The notes under the pieces: model-generated | What the model saw: only the letters and a program-made list of their open reading frames with translations | Told to the model about the DNA's origin: nothing | Databases searched by the model: none | Shown: positions 14,928 to 26,829 of the stretch, piece after piece | How positions within the stretch are numbered: the first letter of the stretch is position 1 | Layout of the letters: each line of letters opens with the position of its first letter | Position numbers and translations under genes: made by a program | Assembly (NCBI GenBank): GCA_941918925.1 | Contig: OW799233.1 | Span: 44,010,275-44,074,274, forward strand | Reading direction: 5' to 3' | DNA from: Phyto melanocephala | Taxonomy: Eukaryota; Arthropoda; Insecta; Diptera; Rhinophoridae | DNA: 64,000 bases

Positions 14928-15350
14928 GTTGTAATGTTTTATTCATCAGGTAGCATGGTACAATTATTAGGTAGCCTCACTTAAACAGCTGATTATTTTT
15001 TTCTCTACCTTAAGGTTTAACTAAGATGTCAAATTTTGTTTATGTATGTGTATATATTGTGTACGTATATATTCTACCGCCAAAAAAACACGCACACACA
15101 TTTGCTTTTTGACATTTAAGTCGTCGTTTTCCAGCAACAAAATACATTTTAGGATTTTGTTGTTGCAGAACTGAGGCTACCTGATGATTGTACCATGTCA
15201 GGTAGTCTGTTTCGTCAGCTGATTATTTTTTTCTTCACTTATTTTAAATTTCAGCTGTCAAGGTCTATACATAAAAAACCATTTTCTCTTCTCTCTCATT
15301 TATTTCAAATGTAAAAATTCATATATAAAAAATATAAAAAAAAATGCCTT
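14928..15350. mobile_element. hAT-type MITE family X (copy 2), degraded and interrupted
   Basis: TTATTCATCAGGTAG at 14939-14953 and GTAGTCTGTTTCGTCAGCTG from 15202 are the family-X left end and subterminal part, separated by the family-Y insertion. The interior to ~15350 (TTCTTCACTTATTTTAAATT, TTCTCTTCTCTCTC) matches the copies at 5017 and 62652. The right TIR is missing. Confidence 0.7.
14954..15197. mobile_element. hAT-type MITE family Y (copy 1), 244 bp
   Basis: Ends CATGGTACAATTATTAGGTA and reverse complement CATGGTACAATCATCAGGTA form TIRs that continue into AGCCTCA. They are flanked by a perfect 8-bp duplication, TCAGGTAG (14946-14953, 15198-15205), made inside a family-X element. The second copy is at 44210-44469. 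Confidence 0.85.
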
Positions 15351-15354
15351 TTAA

Positions 15355-15525
15355 TATTAAACAACGTTATTCAAACAAATGTTCTGACTAGTTCTGACAA
15401 AGCTGTTTGAACAAGAACAAAACATCGACAACAGCGGTCCACACCAGGCAAATTTATGTGTGCACAAAAATTTGTTCGTTGTTCGAACAAATCGATGTCT
15501 GGTGTGGACCGTACGTAAAATAATG
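15355..15525. repeat. Repeat Z (copy 1) with internal inverted arms
   Basis: Shares AAACAAATGTTCTGA, AACAGCGGTCCAC and CTGGTGTGGACCGTACGT in order with 44630-44790. GGTCCACACCAG and CTGGTGTGGACC form an inverted pair, so this is probably a MITE. In both places it follows a hAT MITE closely. Confidence 0.65.
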
Positions 15526-15610
15526 ATAATCTGACGAATTATCCAGCGTAAACTTAAAAAAGTATATAATTATGAATTCATATTTTTTATATAGAATTTT
15601 ACATTCGATC

Positions 15611-16205
15611 TACAGCCAAATCCCGATAATTCGTAATCGCAAGGGACCGGCCATTTCTTACGAATTATAGAGGTTTTCGATTAAGCGGGGTTTCGATTTA
15701 ACGGGGTTCGAATAAAATATATACGAATTAAAGGGGTTTTTCAATTTATTTACTAAAACGATAAAAAGAAACATAAAAAACAATTGTTAAAAATAAAATA
15801 CAAAATAAATAAAATAAAAGAAATACATAAAATAATATAGTAAATTCATTTACTTAGCGTAAAATACGTGTAATTTTAATAGCAAACATAAAACAATAAA
15901 ATAGAAATAAAACTGACAAATTCATTTTCTTAACTTAAAATAAATAATGTACATATTTACATTATCTAAAATTAATTTTTGAAAAAATTAGTGATTTGCA
16001 TTTGTTTCAGACTTTTCTCACGGATGTTATCCAAGGTAATTTCTATTTTTATTAAGGAATTAAAAATTTCTTCGTCCTCATTATGATTGGAGACAAAATC
16101 TTAATTTATTTATTGCCAATTTTGCATCTTTATTCGTCATTAAGGGAACTTCGTTGTTGCCATCATCGTCGTCGTCATCACTTTTTATATTGTTAGCTTT
16201 TAGCA
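15611..16205 (-). pseudogene. pogo/Tigger-like transposon 3' relic
   Basis: TA then CAGCCAAATCCCGATAATTC at 15613 looks like a pogo/Tigger terminus, followed by CGCAAGGGACCGG. On the minus strand ~16200-15960 reads an acidic segment (SDDDDDDG), then M-T-N-K-D-A-K-L-A-I-N-K-L, and ends in Q-M-Q-I-T-N-F-F-K-N-stop, as the C terminus of such transposases does. One frameshift or stop breaks it. The rest of the gene is absent. The family call is inference. Confidence 0.5.
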
Positions 16206-16292
16206 TTGGTGGTGGTGGAAAGATACAATATCCAAACTATGACATCGGATTCTCCAAATCCTACGAAGTTCAATGAGAACCAATCTAGCATA

Positions 16293-17290
16293 TTCACATA
16301 CATACTCCCAGCAATACAATCTCCACTATATTATCGTGATCAACACTACGGCCTATCAATCCTTCAAGATATATTCTCTCCGTATTAAAACGTGGGCACG
16401 AAAAGAATACATGGTTAGCATTCTCCTCGACATTACCATCACAACTCAGACTCAGACAGAACGGAGAAGTATCACGTCCAAATTTGTATAGGTATGACCG
16501 AAAACAACTGTGTCCACTAAGCAACTGCGTAACATAGAAGCCTAGATCCCCATGTGCCCGCTTGAGCCATGGAACCAAGTCAGGAATAAGGGTATACGTC
16601 CATCTTCCCTTCCCTGACAAGGATCATCGCCGCTGCCACTCAATAATCGCCGCAATATCTGAGAAGCTTCTGATCTGAAGATCAATTGGCATCATTCCTG
16701 CAATCAACAATGCTGCTGCATCTGATACAGTCCGGAAAGCACAAATAACTCGCAAAGCACCCAGTCTATACACTGGGCTTATAATTCCCCTGTAAGTCTT
16801 TAACCCAAGAACCCAAGACCAGATGGCTGATGCATACATAATCACACTCTTAACTACTACAGTCAGAAGTTTCCGACGTAAGTATTTCGGACCTCTCGTA
16901 TTTGGCATTATATGAGCCAGACCAGTATATGACTTCGAAGACTTCCCAGCAACATATAGCGATGGTCCTTAAAAGATAAATGACAATATATCATGACACA
17001 AAGATATTGAAGCGAGCCCCAAATTAACAGATCCTAACCAGGGGCGCACAATTTCTATGCTTGCGTTAGTAATGGTTGTAATCTCCACTTACTTCCTAGC
17101 GACACATATCAGAGCTATGTCATCGGCAAAACCGACAATTTTAGCCCCATTTGTAAGAGACACACGGAGTATGCCATCATATATCACATTCCACAACAAA
17201 CGCCCGAAAACCGAACCCTATGGACCCCACCTGTGATATTATGCTGTCGTATGCCCTTGTCGGTTTCGCACAGCAGGATTTTCTCACGGA
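16293..17290 (-). pseudogene. R1-type non-LTR retrotransposon, 3' part of reverse transcriptase ORF
   Basis: Minus-strand reading recovers the RT palm motif GFADDIAL (about 17115-17140), an upstream segment VFGRLLWNVIYDGILRVSL, a downstream thumb-like region MPNTRGPKYLRRKLL (from 16908), and the C-terminal block GRWTYTLIPDLVPW...FYVTQLLSGHSCF with a Cys/His tail (16620-16293). These blocks are typical of R1/TRAS-like LINEs. Frameshifts and stops separate them, the 5' part is missing, and no poly(A) tail was noted. A dead 5'-truncated copy. Confidence 0.85.
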
Positions 17291-17299
17291 ATAATACTT

Positions 17300-18200
17300 C
17301 TCTTTAGCCAACAAGTACTCAGGAATGGCTAAACGCATTAGAGAAATCACTACAACCTCCCAAAACTGAATTTAAAGAAATCTTAAAAACTAAGTACGCA
17401 CCTCGACAGACAACAATATTTTACATTATATTGTAAATTTTTAAGAATTTTAGTTGCGATTTGTAGCTGTGAGACCCTGCTAAAGTCAGGAAAGTAAAGA
17501 AAATTATATGAGATTTAAATGTTTTTTCGGTTTCTGGATGTTTATATGATATTTTTTTGCGGCTAAACGAATAAAGGTTTAACAATGATTATTTTTCGCT
17601 GAAAGGTTTGATCAAAAGTTATTTAAAAAAGAAAAAAAAAATTAAATACGTTGAATATTCATGTTGAAACAATTCGTTCAAAAGCTAAAAAAAAAATTAT
17701 ACACTTTTTTTGCAAAAAAAGAAAAAGAAGAGGTTTTTAAAAGTTAGGTTAGCATCCCTACGAATTATGTTTGATACCACAATAAAATTTGGAACCTCTA
17801 ATTTTAGAAACAAAAAAAAAAGTGTACGCAAGTTTGCGCCATTATTTTTGACGATTTTTTTAAATTTTCACATTTCTCCTATTTTTGCTCATAAGGCACT
17901 TTTTCTTATACATTTATATCGTCATAAACTTTTATGTATTTTGAAATATTGATTTCAACTGTTATTCACATCACTTTTAACACTTCACAGTGTTAATACC
18001 TGCCTATAATTATAAATTTGAAAATTCTTCATTATCGAAAATAGTTATAAGGAAATGTCCCACACATCGCCATAAAAGATTTTTTTTAAATACCTGCTCT
18101 ACAAAACATTATATGTAAAAAAATAAATATACGTACCTTATAAGAGTAATTATTAAAAGCATTAATCACAAAAATAAGTTTACAAAAAATAAATACAGGT
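17300..18200. other. Non-coding, AT-rich
   Basis: The LINE 5' flank may extend to ~17410 in degraded form. The open frame near 17710-17952 is lysine/phenylalanine-rich and looks like chance. No gene seen. Confidence 0.5.
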
Positions 18201-18201
18201 A

Positions 18202-18400
18202 CATAAAAATACATGGTCACCCAGGTATCAGGCTACCATCCAATTGTCAGAAGAAGATGCAGAGGCCAGAAATAAGAACTTACGATTATATCGTACAAAT
18301 TATACGAGGAAATTCAGCAGAAGCGATACAAATCGAGATGTCTTGAATAGGTTATTTCTGAGCAGTGACCCTTTTAAAAGCTGCAGTACGCAAAGAGAAC
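18202..18400 (+). pseudogene. Unidentified conserved-looking coding fragment
   Basis: The frame from about 18208 reads TWSPRYQATIQLSEEDAEAR and continues with NKNLRLYRTNYTRKFSRSDT and DVLNRLFLSSDP before composition turns random. The spread of charged residues is unlike the AT-rich chance frames around it. The EDAEARNK...YR...RKFSR pattern recalls a C-terminal segment of insect transposon proteins, but I cannot name the family. No start codon precedes it in frame and no domain is recognised. Confidence 0.35.
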
Positions 18401-19280
18401 GATTAATAAAAAATCTTTTTCATCAGAAACCATCACACTTCTTCTTCCTGACATCGATGATGCAGCTAATGAGGGTATACATAATATATAATAATTATTA
18501 AGGAATTTTTATTAGTTTAACTTTTCCGTATATTAAGTATTAAATAATATAATATAAAATAATAAAGCCTTTTTTCATAAAAAATACTTTGTATTAGACC
18601 GTAAATCGTATGTAATGTATGCATGTACATACAGTCTGTCAAGAATGAGTTTAAACCTTTAAAATCAACTTTTATTAATTGAGTTTTACCGCCTTTCATT
18701 CCTTAGGAATGCGGCTTTTGGAAAAATCTTAAAAATTTAAACTTTTTGGTTCTTTAATTTTTTTATTGCATTTTGAAAACAAAAAATTTGACGAATTTTG
18801 CAGGAATTTTTTTTTTCGCAATTAAATTTTTAATAACTCCGAAATAGTAATAGATAGAAAAGAAACATGTTTGGCTAGTTTAAGCAGTGCATCTTCTGAT
18901 CCCCCTGCTATTAAAATCGGAGAACCCGTTTTTAAGTTATTAAAAAATATACTAGGCAATCCAACGATTTAGGGGGTGGAATATGCCACGCCTTTAAAAG
19001 AAAATCCTTACGTACTAGAGAAAAACGGAAAACAGATTTGAATTAAGGGCATCAAAATCCATATAGTCCACATACTTTTATTTCTTTATTTAATGCAATA
19101 GTATCAAAAATTTTACAAGCAATTGAATGATAATGCAGTTTCTATTATGTTTTTACCTTCTCCTGTAACCTGCGTTTAGGCCTTTTTACCTGTGATCATC
19201 GATATGTACGTATGTAATACTATCAGAATTTTTAATTGTATAATTTTTAGAACATTACTTGCTTTTACCTAAATTTCTTT
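18401..19280. other. Non-coding; possible repeat W fragment
   Basis: 19145-19205 (ATTATGTTTTTACCTTCTCC ... TTTTTACCTGTGATCATCGA) resembles the right half of the inverted-repeat element at 52907-53090. Otherwise AT-rich DNA with nothing supported. Confidence 0.45.
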
Positions 19281-19283
19281 GTT

Positions 19284-21138
19284 TTTATACACACCACTAA
19301 AAAAAATCTGTTTCATTCATTTTGTTATTCTGTTTGTAACACATCGAAATATCCATTTTAGAGCCCATAAAGTATACATATATTTTCTGAGTCCTGGTTT
19401 CATTTTAAGACGATCGAGCTATGTTCGTCCGTCTGTTAAAAGTACGATAGAGCTCGAACAGAAAAAGTTAGGGAATCAAATTTTGCCTTATATTTCTTAT
19501 TCATAAGGAATGTTTAGTATTGAAAATTTGCTAAATCGGTATATTTGGAAGAGAGTTATAGCTTGTAATTCAAGAGTAGATAAAAAATGTCTTTCTTACA
19601 TTGAATAAAATGCGATTGTGTCTTAATGCATTGATGTAGAGCGATAAAATTTCGCAAGTATATTTCTTGAGAAAAAAGTAATAGATCAAAAAGTACGAAA
19701 ATTTATACCGCACAGTATTTTTTTCGGTCCATTTTTAACGTAATAAAACTTACAAAATTAGACTTAAGATTCTAAAATTTAGCTGACATTGCTTTTTTGT
19801 CAATAGATTTGTAGCAACGGAAATTTTAGGCCCACTTTTATGCTCACCTCCCATATAACGCTTTATTATACCCTTTGTGGTGCCAAATCTATATACAGCT
19901 TTGTCAAAAATTTGCTAGTAATTTCTACAATATTTATTCCGACCCCATAAAATAAATTATTTTCTGATAGTTTTTGATAAGTCTGTCCGTGTGTTGGTTT
20001 ATATCAATGTTTAAAAGACCCCACATGTTACTCAGATCTGTTTGTGGTATCAATCTTTAGCAAATATCCGAGAATAGATGAATTATATATCTTTAGGGAT
20101 ATTATTGAAAATTTTTGGATAAATCGGTTACCAAACGGCAATGTTATAGACAAAAACAGTTTTTAAATAGTTTCGAAAATTACTGCTGAGAAAAACTCAC
20201 AAGTTGGTTTAAAACTTTCTGAGATGTAAGGACTAAAATACAAATGCTTCGGTATTTTTCTTGACAATAGAAAGAAACGATGTGGACATCAAAAAAATTC
20301 AAATCCAAGATGGTCGCTACAACAAAATGGCGTACAATTAATTTATATATGGGTCAAATCTACTAATTAAAACATTCACCTACTTCAACAACATAAATAT
20401 TGGTATCAAACGAAAGGACTTGGCCAGTAGAAGACAGTAAACAAAATAAAATGGAGGATATATGGGTCAAAAATAGTAATTAAGACTTCCCCCCATTAAC
20501 CCCCCACAATATGGGTATCTTATTATAAATAAACAATAAATAGGTCAACCCCATCAATACGGGTATCAAACGGGCTTGTCTAGTAGAATACAGCATAGTA
20601 AATAATAATAACGCAAAATGACGCCAAGCTCTGAAATCTAAGAAGAGCTGAGATGTGGTCACTATAAATACGCAGATTCGACACGGCCGAATAAAGCACT
20701 CTAACATGTTTTAAATTCATATTATTTCTATATGGACTAACATTTTGTAAAAAAATATATCTATTATGAAGTATCTAAGTTGAATTCAAACATTAATTAT
20801 ATTATTTTAACAGTAGGAGCTACCAAGCCCACACAAAGCTAATATAATTCTTTTAATAACCTCTGGCCACCAAATTATGCTCTTCAGTTTCCGTAAAATA
20901 CAAAATTGTATCACTCCTAATGTAGAAATACTTATGGTTTCATTGTAAAACTAAATTAAAGAAAATAAATTAAAAGCAAATCAAAGTTCTACAACGAAAG
21001 TATTACATATTTTAGTATAAAGAGATTATTCCATAATGGTTACTGATAATAACAAAAATTTTGTGCTATAAAAGTACCCAAAATTGGTGGTGGGCATCAA
21101 AAATTCGCCACAGCCGAATATAGTGCTCTTAGTTGTTT
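19284..21138 (+). mobile_element. mini-me-like repeat, family 2 (copy a), interrupted
   Basis: Contains TGTAACACATCGAAATATCC, CCCATAAAGTATACATATAT and TTCGTCCGTCTG; the right end is GGTGGTGGGCATC then a degraded palindrome and GAATATAGTGCTCTTAG. It aligns in order with 40233-42219. A family-1 copy (19867-20708) sits inside, after CTCCCATATAACG. Confidence 0.7.
19867..20708 (+). mobile_element. mini-me-like repeat nested in family 2 copy a
   Basis: Starts TATACCCTTTGTGGTGCC, has ACCCCATAAAATA and TCTGTCCGTGTGTTGG, and ends GATTCGACACGGCCGAATAA. It lacks the A-rich core and instead carries a longer internal sequence (GGTATCAAACGAAAGGACTT), also seen at 31930-32240. Confidence 0.7.
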
Positions 21139-21139
21139 A

Positions 21140-22630
21140 GGATCAACACACACTATCATACCAACTCTCTCTCTCTCTATCATACAAACCCACATACTAT
21201 TACAATTTCTTTTACCCATGACTTACAACAACTTGATGTGTTTAAGCCAGGTTAAGAACGTCTTACCATAAAACCACACATCAGCTGAAAGCCGAAAAAA
21301 TGATTAAAAAACAAGGTAAATGAGAGAACACCTGCAGCTCAAGTCAGTCTTGGGAGTAACGTGATTAAGTAAACAACGTTCAAAACGGTGAACCGCATAA
21401 AAATAGTTATTTTCTTGGTAATAAACAGAAGTGTATATGTGTATACATTCATACATATAAGAAATTTTAACTCAGAAAACAAAAAGATCTTAAAGCGCAG
21501 TTTAAACTAAACGCGATGTTAAAGAAAAATATTTAATAAGATTGGTTTAGAAAAATAAAGTTATATACATATGTACATATATATATACATGTACATGCAT
21601 ATGAAACTAGGAAAGAAATTTTGCACAGAAAAAAGAAAGAATGAAATGTAAAATAAAAATTTTATTTGAAAATGTAGAGATGATGACGACTTTCACTACG
21701 GTTCAAAGCGCAATAAACTTCAATCTTATAATTACATGCACACAAACATAGTATGTATGTACATATGTATAGACAAAAACTCCAATGGCTTTTTCTTAAC
21801 TAACAAACCAAATACCTATAGGTATAATGGTTAAAAAATATAAATTAAATATTCTCACATTATAGCTAACACTGCTATTATTAATAAGGAGTTTATTGTT
21901 ACAGCTCCTTATTTTGCCTTTGCATACATACATACATATGTATGTGCATATGTATGTATATTTGAAACAATGCTTGTCGTTTGTAATTAATAACTAAGTA
22001 TACCTATAATACTTATGTATAATGATATTAAATGAGTAAATCTATTGTGTTTGATGAATTTAAAAAGATAAATTTAAAATAATACTTGTGTACAATATGA
22101 ATTTGTTTCAAAATATTAATATACACAAATTAAATTACAAAAAAAATAAAAACATATGTACATATAACAAAAATGTAACCGTAATTTACAAAACAAAAGA
22201 AAACAAAAAATAATTAAAACAAAATAAGTTTCAGTGTTGCCAAGGATTACTTTGAAAAAGTTGTATATAAAAGTTAAATTTTTTATTTTTTTTTTTCTAT
22301 ATATTAAATTTTAATGTGAACCATTTTTTATTTCGGCTTAAGTTCATTTGTTATTTATTTAATTTTATAATTCAAATTAAATTAAATTGTAACCATTTTA
22401 GGAATATTCTTTCTAAAAATTATTTCCGATATTAGCCGAGTGGAATGCATTTTCGAAATCAGCTACGATTTCAAAAAAAAAAGTTCGAATAAAATATAAA
22501 TATATAATTAAATTTTTTATTTAATATAGGATGAAAATATATATACCATTGACACACATATGTATTTATTTCAACAATTTCGTAACTTACTTTTTTAAAT
22601 CTTTGAGAAAATAGGTATGAAATAAAAATA
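21140..22630. other. Non-coding AT-rich stretch with microsatellites
   Basis: Contains a CTCTCTCT run near 21167-21178 and several (CATA)n/(TATG)n runs (21445-21470, 21565-21600, 21920-21965). No gene seen. Confidence 0.6.
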
Positions 22631-22636
22631 TTTTAT

Positions 22637-23592
22637 GTTATATCATATGGTGTCACATTACTTTTGCTTATCATGTCATATTGGTCCACAGAGAACGAGA
22701 TTTGACCATCTGAATAATACTTATTCCCAAATACAGCAAAAAAATATTAATATACTTCTAAAATAATTGGCTTCAAATAGCTTACAAAATTTTTTCAAAA
22801 ATTTAAAATGGATCTAGAAAGTGACTAACAGATCGGCATTGGAAATCAGCATAATCGCCCTATAACTTTCTGAGATATGAGCAAGTAAACACGATTACCT
22901 CGGCTTTTTCGATTATTTTTACCATAAAAATTAAAATTTTTTAGACCTAGGATAATTTAAAGACACGGTTATATTTTTTTATAGATTAAATATGCCTCTG
23001 GAGATATTCATGAAAACTTTTGGACAAATTGGCCACTAATAATAATTTCTAAGAAAAACAAACAAATCAGTTTGAAACCAAAAGAGATATAAGTATCAAA
23101 GTACAAATGGTGTTTTTCCTAAAGTTTTCAAATGGAAATAGATATTTTTCAGTTTCTATACAACCGAGAGAGCCAATATGGAGATGAAATGAAAGGGCTT
23201 GAGTATTAAAATATAATTAGCTCTGAAAATAATCCGAGATTGCGTCCTAGATTAAATGTCGAATATATGAGTTAAGTATTGTAGTTTCCTTTAACACCCA
23301 CAATAATACTATCAAATAAAAAGGCTTGACCATTACAACGCATTATTAAAATATTGTAAAATACAAAATGGCCGAACAAATTTTTTTAATCACTATTAGA
23401 CTATTAGAATGCAGTAACTATGTAAAAATTTACAATCAAAGATGGCGTCGGAAATAATAAAGAAAGTAGCGTATTGCCTTAAATCTTAAATCTAGGCTAA
23501 ATTACGATGTGGTCATTATACTTATGTACATGACAGTGAAGAGTATTATCAGATTCGGCTCGACCGAATAGAGCGCTCCTGCGTGTTTTTTT
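22637..23592 (+). repeat. mini-me-like repeat, degraded long-interior copy
   Basis: Contains CCCTATAACTTTCTGAGATA, GAAAGGGCTTGA and TATGTACATGACAGTGAAGA, and ends GATTCGGCTCGACCGAATA. The interior matches 31930-32392. The 5' terminus is not clear. Confidence 0.6.
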
Positions 23593-23630
23593 AGTATTTT
23601 ACCGCTTAAAAATTACAAAAACATTATAAA

Positions 23631-24240
23631 GAAGGTAGTTAAATTTTAAGGGCCGATGTTGATTTTGAATAAAACACAAATTATTTAGGAAATTATTGTC
23701 ATTTATTTTTGTTATGATTATTATCGGTTTGGTGAATTATGTATGGAACAAAATATCGGCCAAATGGCCGCCGCGAACTCGTCGGGAAACCTCCATTCGG
23801 TGGTCCAAATGTTTAATGACAATGTTGATGTTCAATTGCTAGACACGATGATGAGTCGAGGTTGACTGCTCTTTTACCACACTATTGCGAAAAACAGCAA
23901 TTCTTTCCGTTCAACGAACTAAAGAGGCATTCACAGATGTTTTCACATTTCATACAGACCTGTTTTGCTGAAATTTAAATATTTTTCACAATTCTCCCAA
24001 TTGTGGACGAATTTGAACGATAATGTTGACTAAAAGAATCACGAAGTGCACGAAATGCATTTCGATTTGAACTGCCATTTTCATAATAAGCCTGAATAAC
24101 TTTAACGCGTTGCTCGATTGTGTATGTTTCCATGGTTCAAATTGAGTTAGTCTGAAATTGAGAAATGAAATGCGGAAAAAAAACTTGACGTTTTGGTGTG
24201 GTTCACATTCAATATCGGCCTTGAAAATCTTCTTGCAGTC
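23631..24240 (-). mobile_element. Internally deleted mariner-like element T (copy 1)
   Basis: Outer parts carry TTAAATTTTAAGGGCCGATG (left) and a related inverted sequence (CAAGGCCGATATTGAATGTG) at the right. On the minus strand it encodes the first 52 residues of a transposase and, further on, a C-terminal-like segment (RRVRGGHLADILFHT), with the catalytic middle missing. A shorter relative is at 41713-42073. Confidence 0.65.
23975..24133 (-). pseudogene. N-terminal helix-turn-helix of a mariner-like transposase
   Basis: 52-codon frame METYTIEQRVKVIQAYYENG..., with ALRDSF and STIGRIVKNI, then stop. This matches the DUF4817-type HTH domain at the N terminus of many insect transposases. The DDD/E catalytic domain is absent, so it cannot transpose by itself. 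Confidence 0.75.
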
Positions 24241-24249
24241 TATAAACAA

Positions 24250-24840
24250 ATTGAAAGTTCCAAGCGGTTTACATATTCATTGACTTCATGGATTAAAATC
24301 ATCGATTAAAATATCAATTATGATCTGTGAGACAGAAGTACATATTGCCTTATGTTTCCTAGATTTTAGAACCGTTATACATATAACATTATTAACCATT
24401 ACAAAAACAAAATGGTGTTTAACAACACAATATAAATTAAAGTATAAAAATAGACATAGTCATTCTACATTCTTGAGAAATAAAGCATTTCATGATTTAC
24501 TTCCACAAATTCCATGTATGTGTAGGTACTTAACGAAGTTCATAAATGAATTAACGCTCAACGCAATTTCTAAAAGTATTCCAACTCCTAATACGATAAT
24601 TTCTTAGAGCAAATAAAATTTTTTTTTTGTAAATATTATATATTTGTAAATTTTTTTTTTTACCAGCTGGAACTCACTTGAAAGGCAATTAAAAAAACAT
24701 TTTAGATATAATTCATACCACAGTTTTCTTGATTAAATCAAATATTTGTACATAAAAGAGAAACGAGTTTTATCAACTATTAAATCAAAAATATTGGATC
24801 TTTAAAAACTAATTTTATTTTTTATATACACCCTTATACT
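24250..24840. other. Non-coding; weak open frame 24320-24607
   Basis: A 95-codon frame is present but I recognise no domain and would not call it a gene. The rest is AT-rich. Confidence 0.4.
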
Positions 24841-25242
24841 GCGCCTCGATTACGTTCCAGCATTCAGTTACGCTCGGATCGAAAAAAGTTATTCGAAGAA
24901 AAACTGTATCAAAAGAAAAAGAAGAAAACAGAGTATGTATGTTTAAATTAGCTACTGTTCTGTTAAACGTGTGAAATAGAAACAGTAAAAATAAACGGTT
25001 TTGTTAACATTTATCAAAAAGTTAAGTTTGATGAACAAAAAATTAATAAATATACAAACAATAATCAAATAAAACATCAGCTAAGAGGAAAAGAAAAAGT
25101 GTCGTGAACATACATACATATGTATGTATAAGAGTAAGAGGTATTCGTGATTAAAATATTAGCTTGAAAAATCCTGTCGCGCGGGAGTTGATATTTAATT
25201 ATTTTTCCGTTGCACAACAAAAAATTCGCTTGTTTTAACAAA

Positions 25243-25640
25243 ATGGAATCGATAGCAGCGGCGCTGTTGTTAGAAGAGGAAAACAACACACTCCAAAACG
25301 CAAAGTTAAGAATTGAAAAACAGAGGTTTAGAGACAATTGCAATCCATTCGAGATGACTGATAAATTGTGAGACGTTAAATAATTTACATATGCATGTGT
25401 GAAATTATTACTCTAGTTTTAAAGATTTCAAAAAAACTAAGTATATGTACTAAGTATTAATTATATGTTAGACACGTTTGCTCCAGAAGCACAGTCCACC
25501 ACGGAGTGGGTGCTGATGTTGGGATGACTCAATCCACAGTGTCAAATTCATTATCATTTTTTTTTTTACATAATGCAGCTGTCTTGCAGTGGATAAAATT
25601 TGACCAGACTAAGGAGGGAAAGACGCAGGCAAAACCAGAT
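25243..25640 (+). pseudogene. PIF/Harbinger (HARBI1-like) transposase relic
   Basis: ATG at 25243 opens a 42-codon frame, MESIAAALLLEEEN... ending RFRDNCNPFEMTDKL, like the start of HARBI1-type nucleases. It stops at 25369-25371, where GTGAGA could be a donor. After ~100 bp a second segment (from ~25470) reads GVGADVGMTQSTVSNSLS and then LQWIKFDQTKEGK; these match the HTH-like 'QSTVS' and 'WIKF' blocks of the family. The intervening segment and the catalytic DDE domain are missing. A GC-richer patch at 24838-24900 may belong to the same element's end. Confidence 0.6.
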
Positions 25641-25649
25641 TACATACAT

Positions 25650-26530
25650 ATGTATATTAAATTAAATAAAAGTTTAAAATTTCAATTAAACATAAAATGT
25701 TTACAAAATTAGTTTATTGTATTTTATACTTACATTTTTTTTTAATTTTAAACTTTTTTAAGTACTCCACCAAGAATCAAAAAATATCCATTAGTATACA
25801 TATACAACTTAGAAAAACGTAGCTATGAACGTAACGCGGAATACATACAATCCGAGAAATAAATCGAAATAAAACAAAAAGGAACACAGAATATCAAAGT
25901 TGCCAAGCGAAGAAAATTTCGTTCCGAATCGTTCAGAATAAGGGCGATTTATAAGAAATATGTAGTTTCGCTTTAAATTTAGAAGGATTTTTTTAACTAA
26001 CTAGAAATACGCATTTATAAAACAAAGTTCGCAACGATTTGTGTAATCTACTAATTGATATGACAGCAAAAAAATTTAAATTAGACATAGTTGAAAGATA
26101 ACTTTATAGTGAGCATACCAGAAACACACGAACTTACATTTATATGTATACAATTACATTTTTATAATTAGTTGGAGCTAAATTTTTTTTAATCCAACCA
26201 AATGGTAACACTTTAAGCATCGCTAGATTTGTTCATTTGAACACACGTCTCTCACCTCTGTGCATATGCATATCATGCAATGAAAGCTATTGTACCGTTA
26301 GAAGTGCCCATTTATGTATTACAGATGTAGTGTATGAGATTTGAAATATGAGAATTTTTCATAATTGCTTTAAGTAGGAGCTCTTCTGTTAGTGAATTTA
26401 TGTATGAATGCATGTTAAGCAACAACATTCATTGAAACACTGCACAGATAATAGAGACTAATTCACTTATGTACATACAATAAAAAATAATAACGACATT
26501 TAAATAACAAGAACAACAACAGACGTTAAA
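25650..26530. other. Non-coding AT-rich DNA
   Basis: No gene or named repeat seen. A GC-richer piece (25820-25950) could hold the 3' terminus of the Harbinger-like relic. Confidence 0.45.
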
Positions 26531-26536
26531 ATACAG

Positions 26537-26750
26537 ATCAGTGCAGCTGTTTTAACCAACAACAATATGAACAACAAAGAACAAAATAGTGTAACCAACC
26601 AGCAATCATTTAGCGATTGCTTCAAATATGCAATACAATCAACCATTGTTATTATAATTTAGCAATAAAGAAAATCCGACAAAGAAGAAAAAAACAACAT
26701 GGGAGAGGCTACCAGCAAAAAAAAAATTGCAGTAGAAAATGGTATAAAAA
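26537..26750 (+). other. Candidate transcription start and first coding exon of an unknown gene
   Basis: GATCAGTGCAG (26535-26545) resembles an insect initiator. An upstream ATG at 26567 begins a 31-codon frame, and a second ATG at 26699 lies in a strong context (CAACATGGG). From it MGEATSKKKIAVENGIK runs 52 nt into a consensus donor, GTAAGA, at 26751. I find no matching downstream exon in the window. It may equally be chance. Confidence 0.25.
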
Positions 26751-26829
26751 GTAAGAAAATCGGTGGAAAAGTACTTAATGGAATTCCATATGCATGCATG
26801 CCGTTGAAACTTGGGAAATCGCTTTAGTA

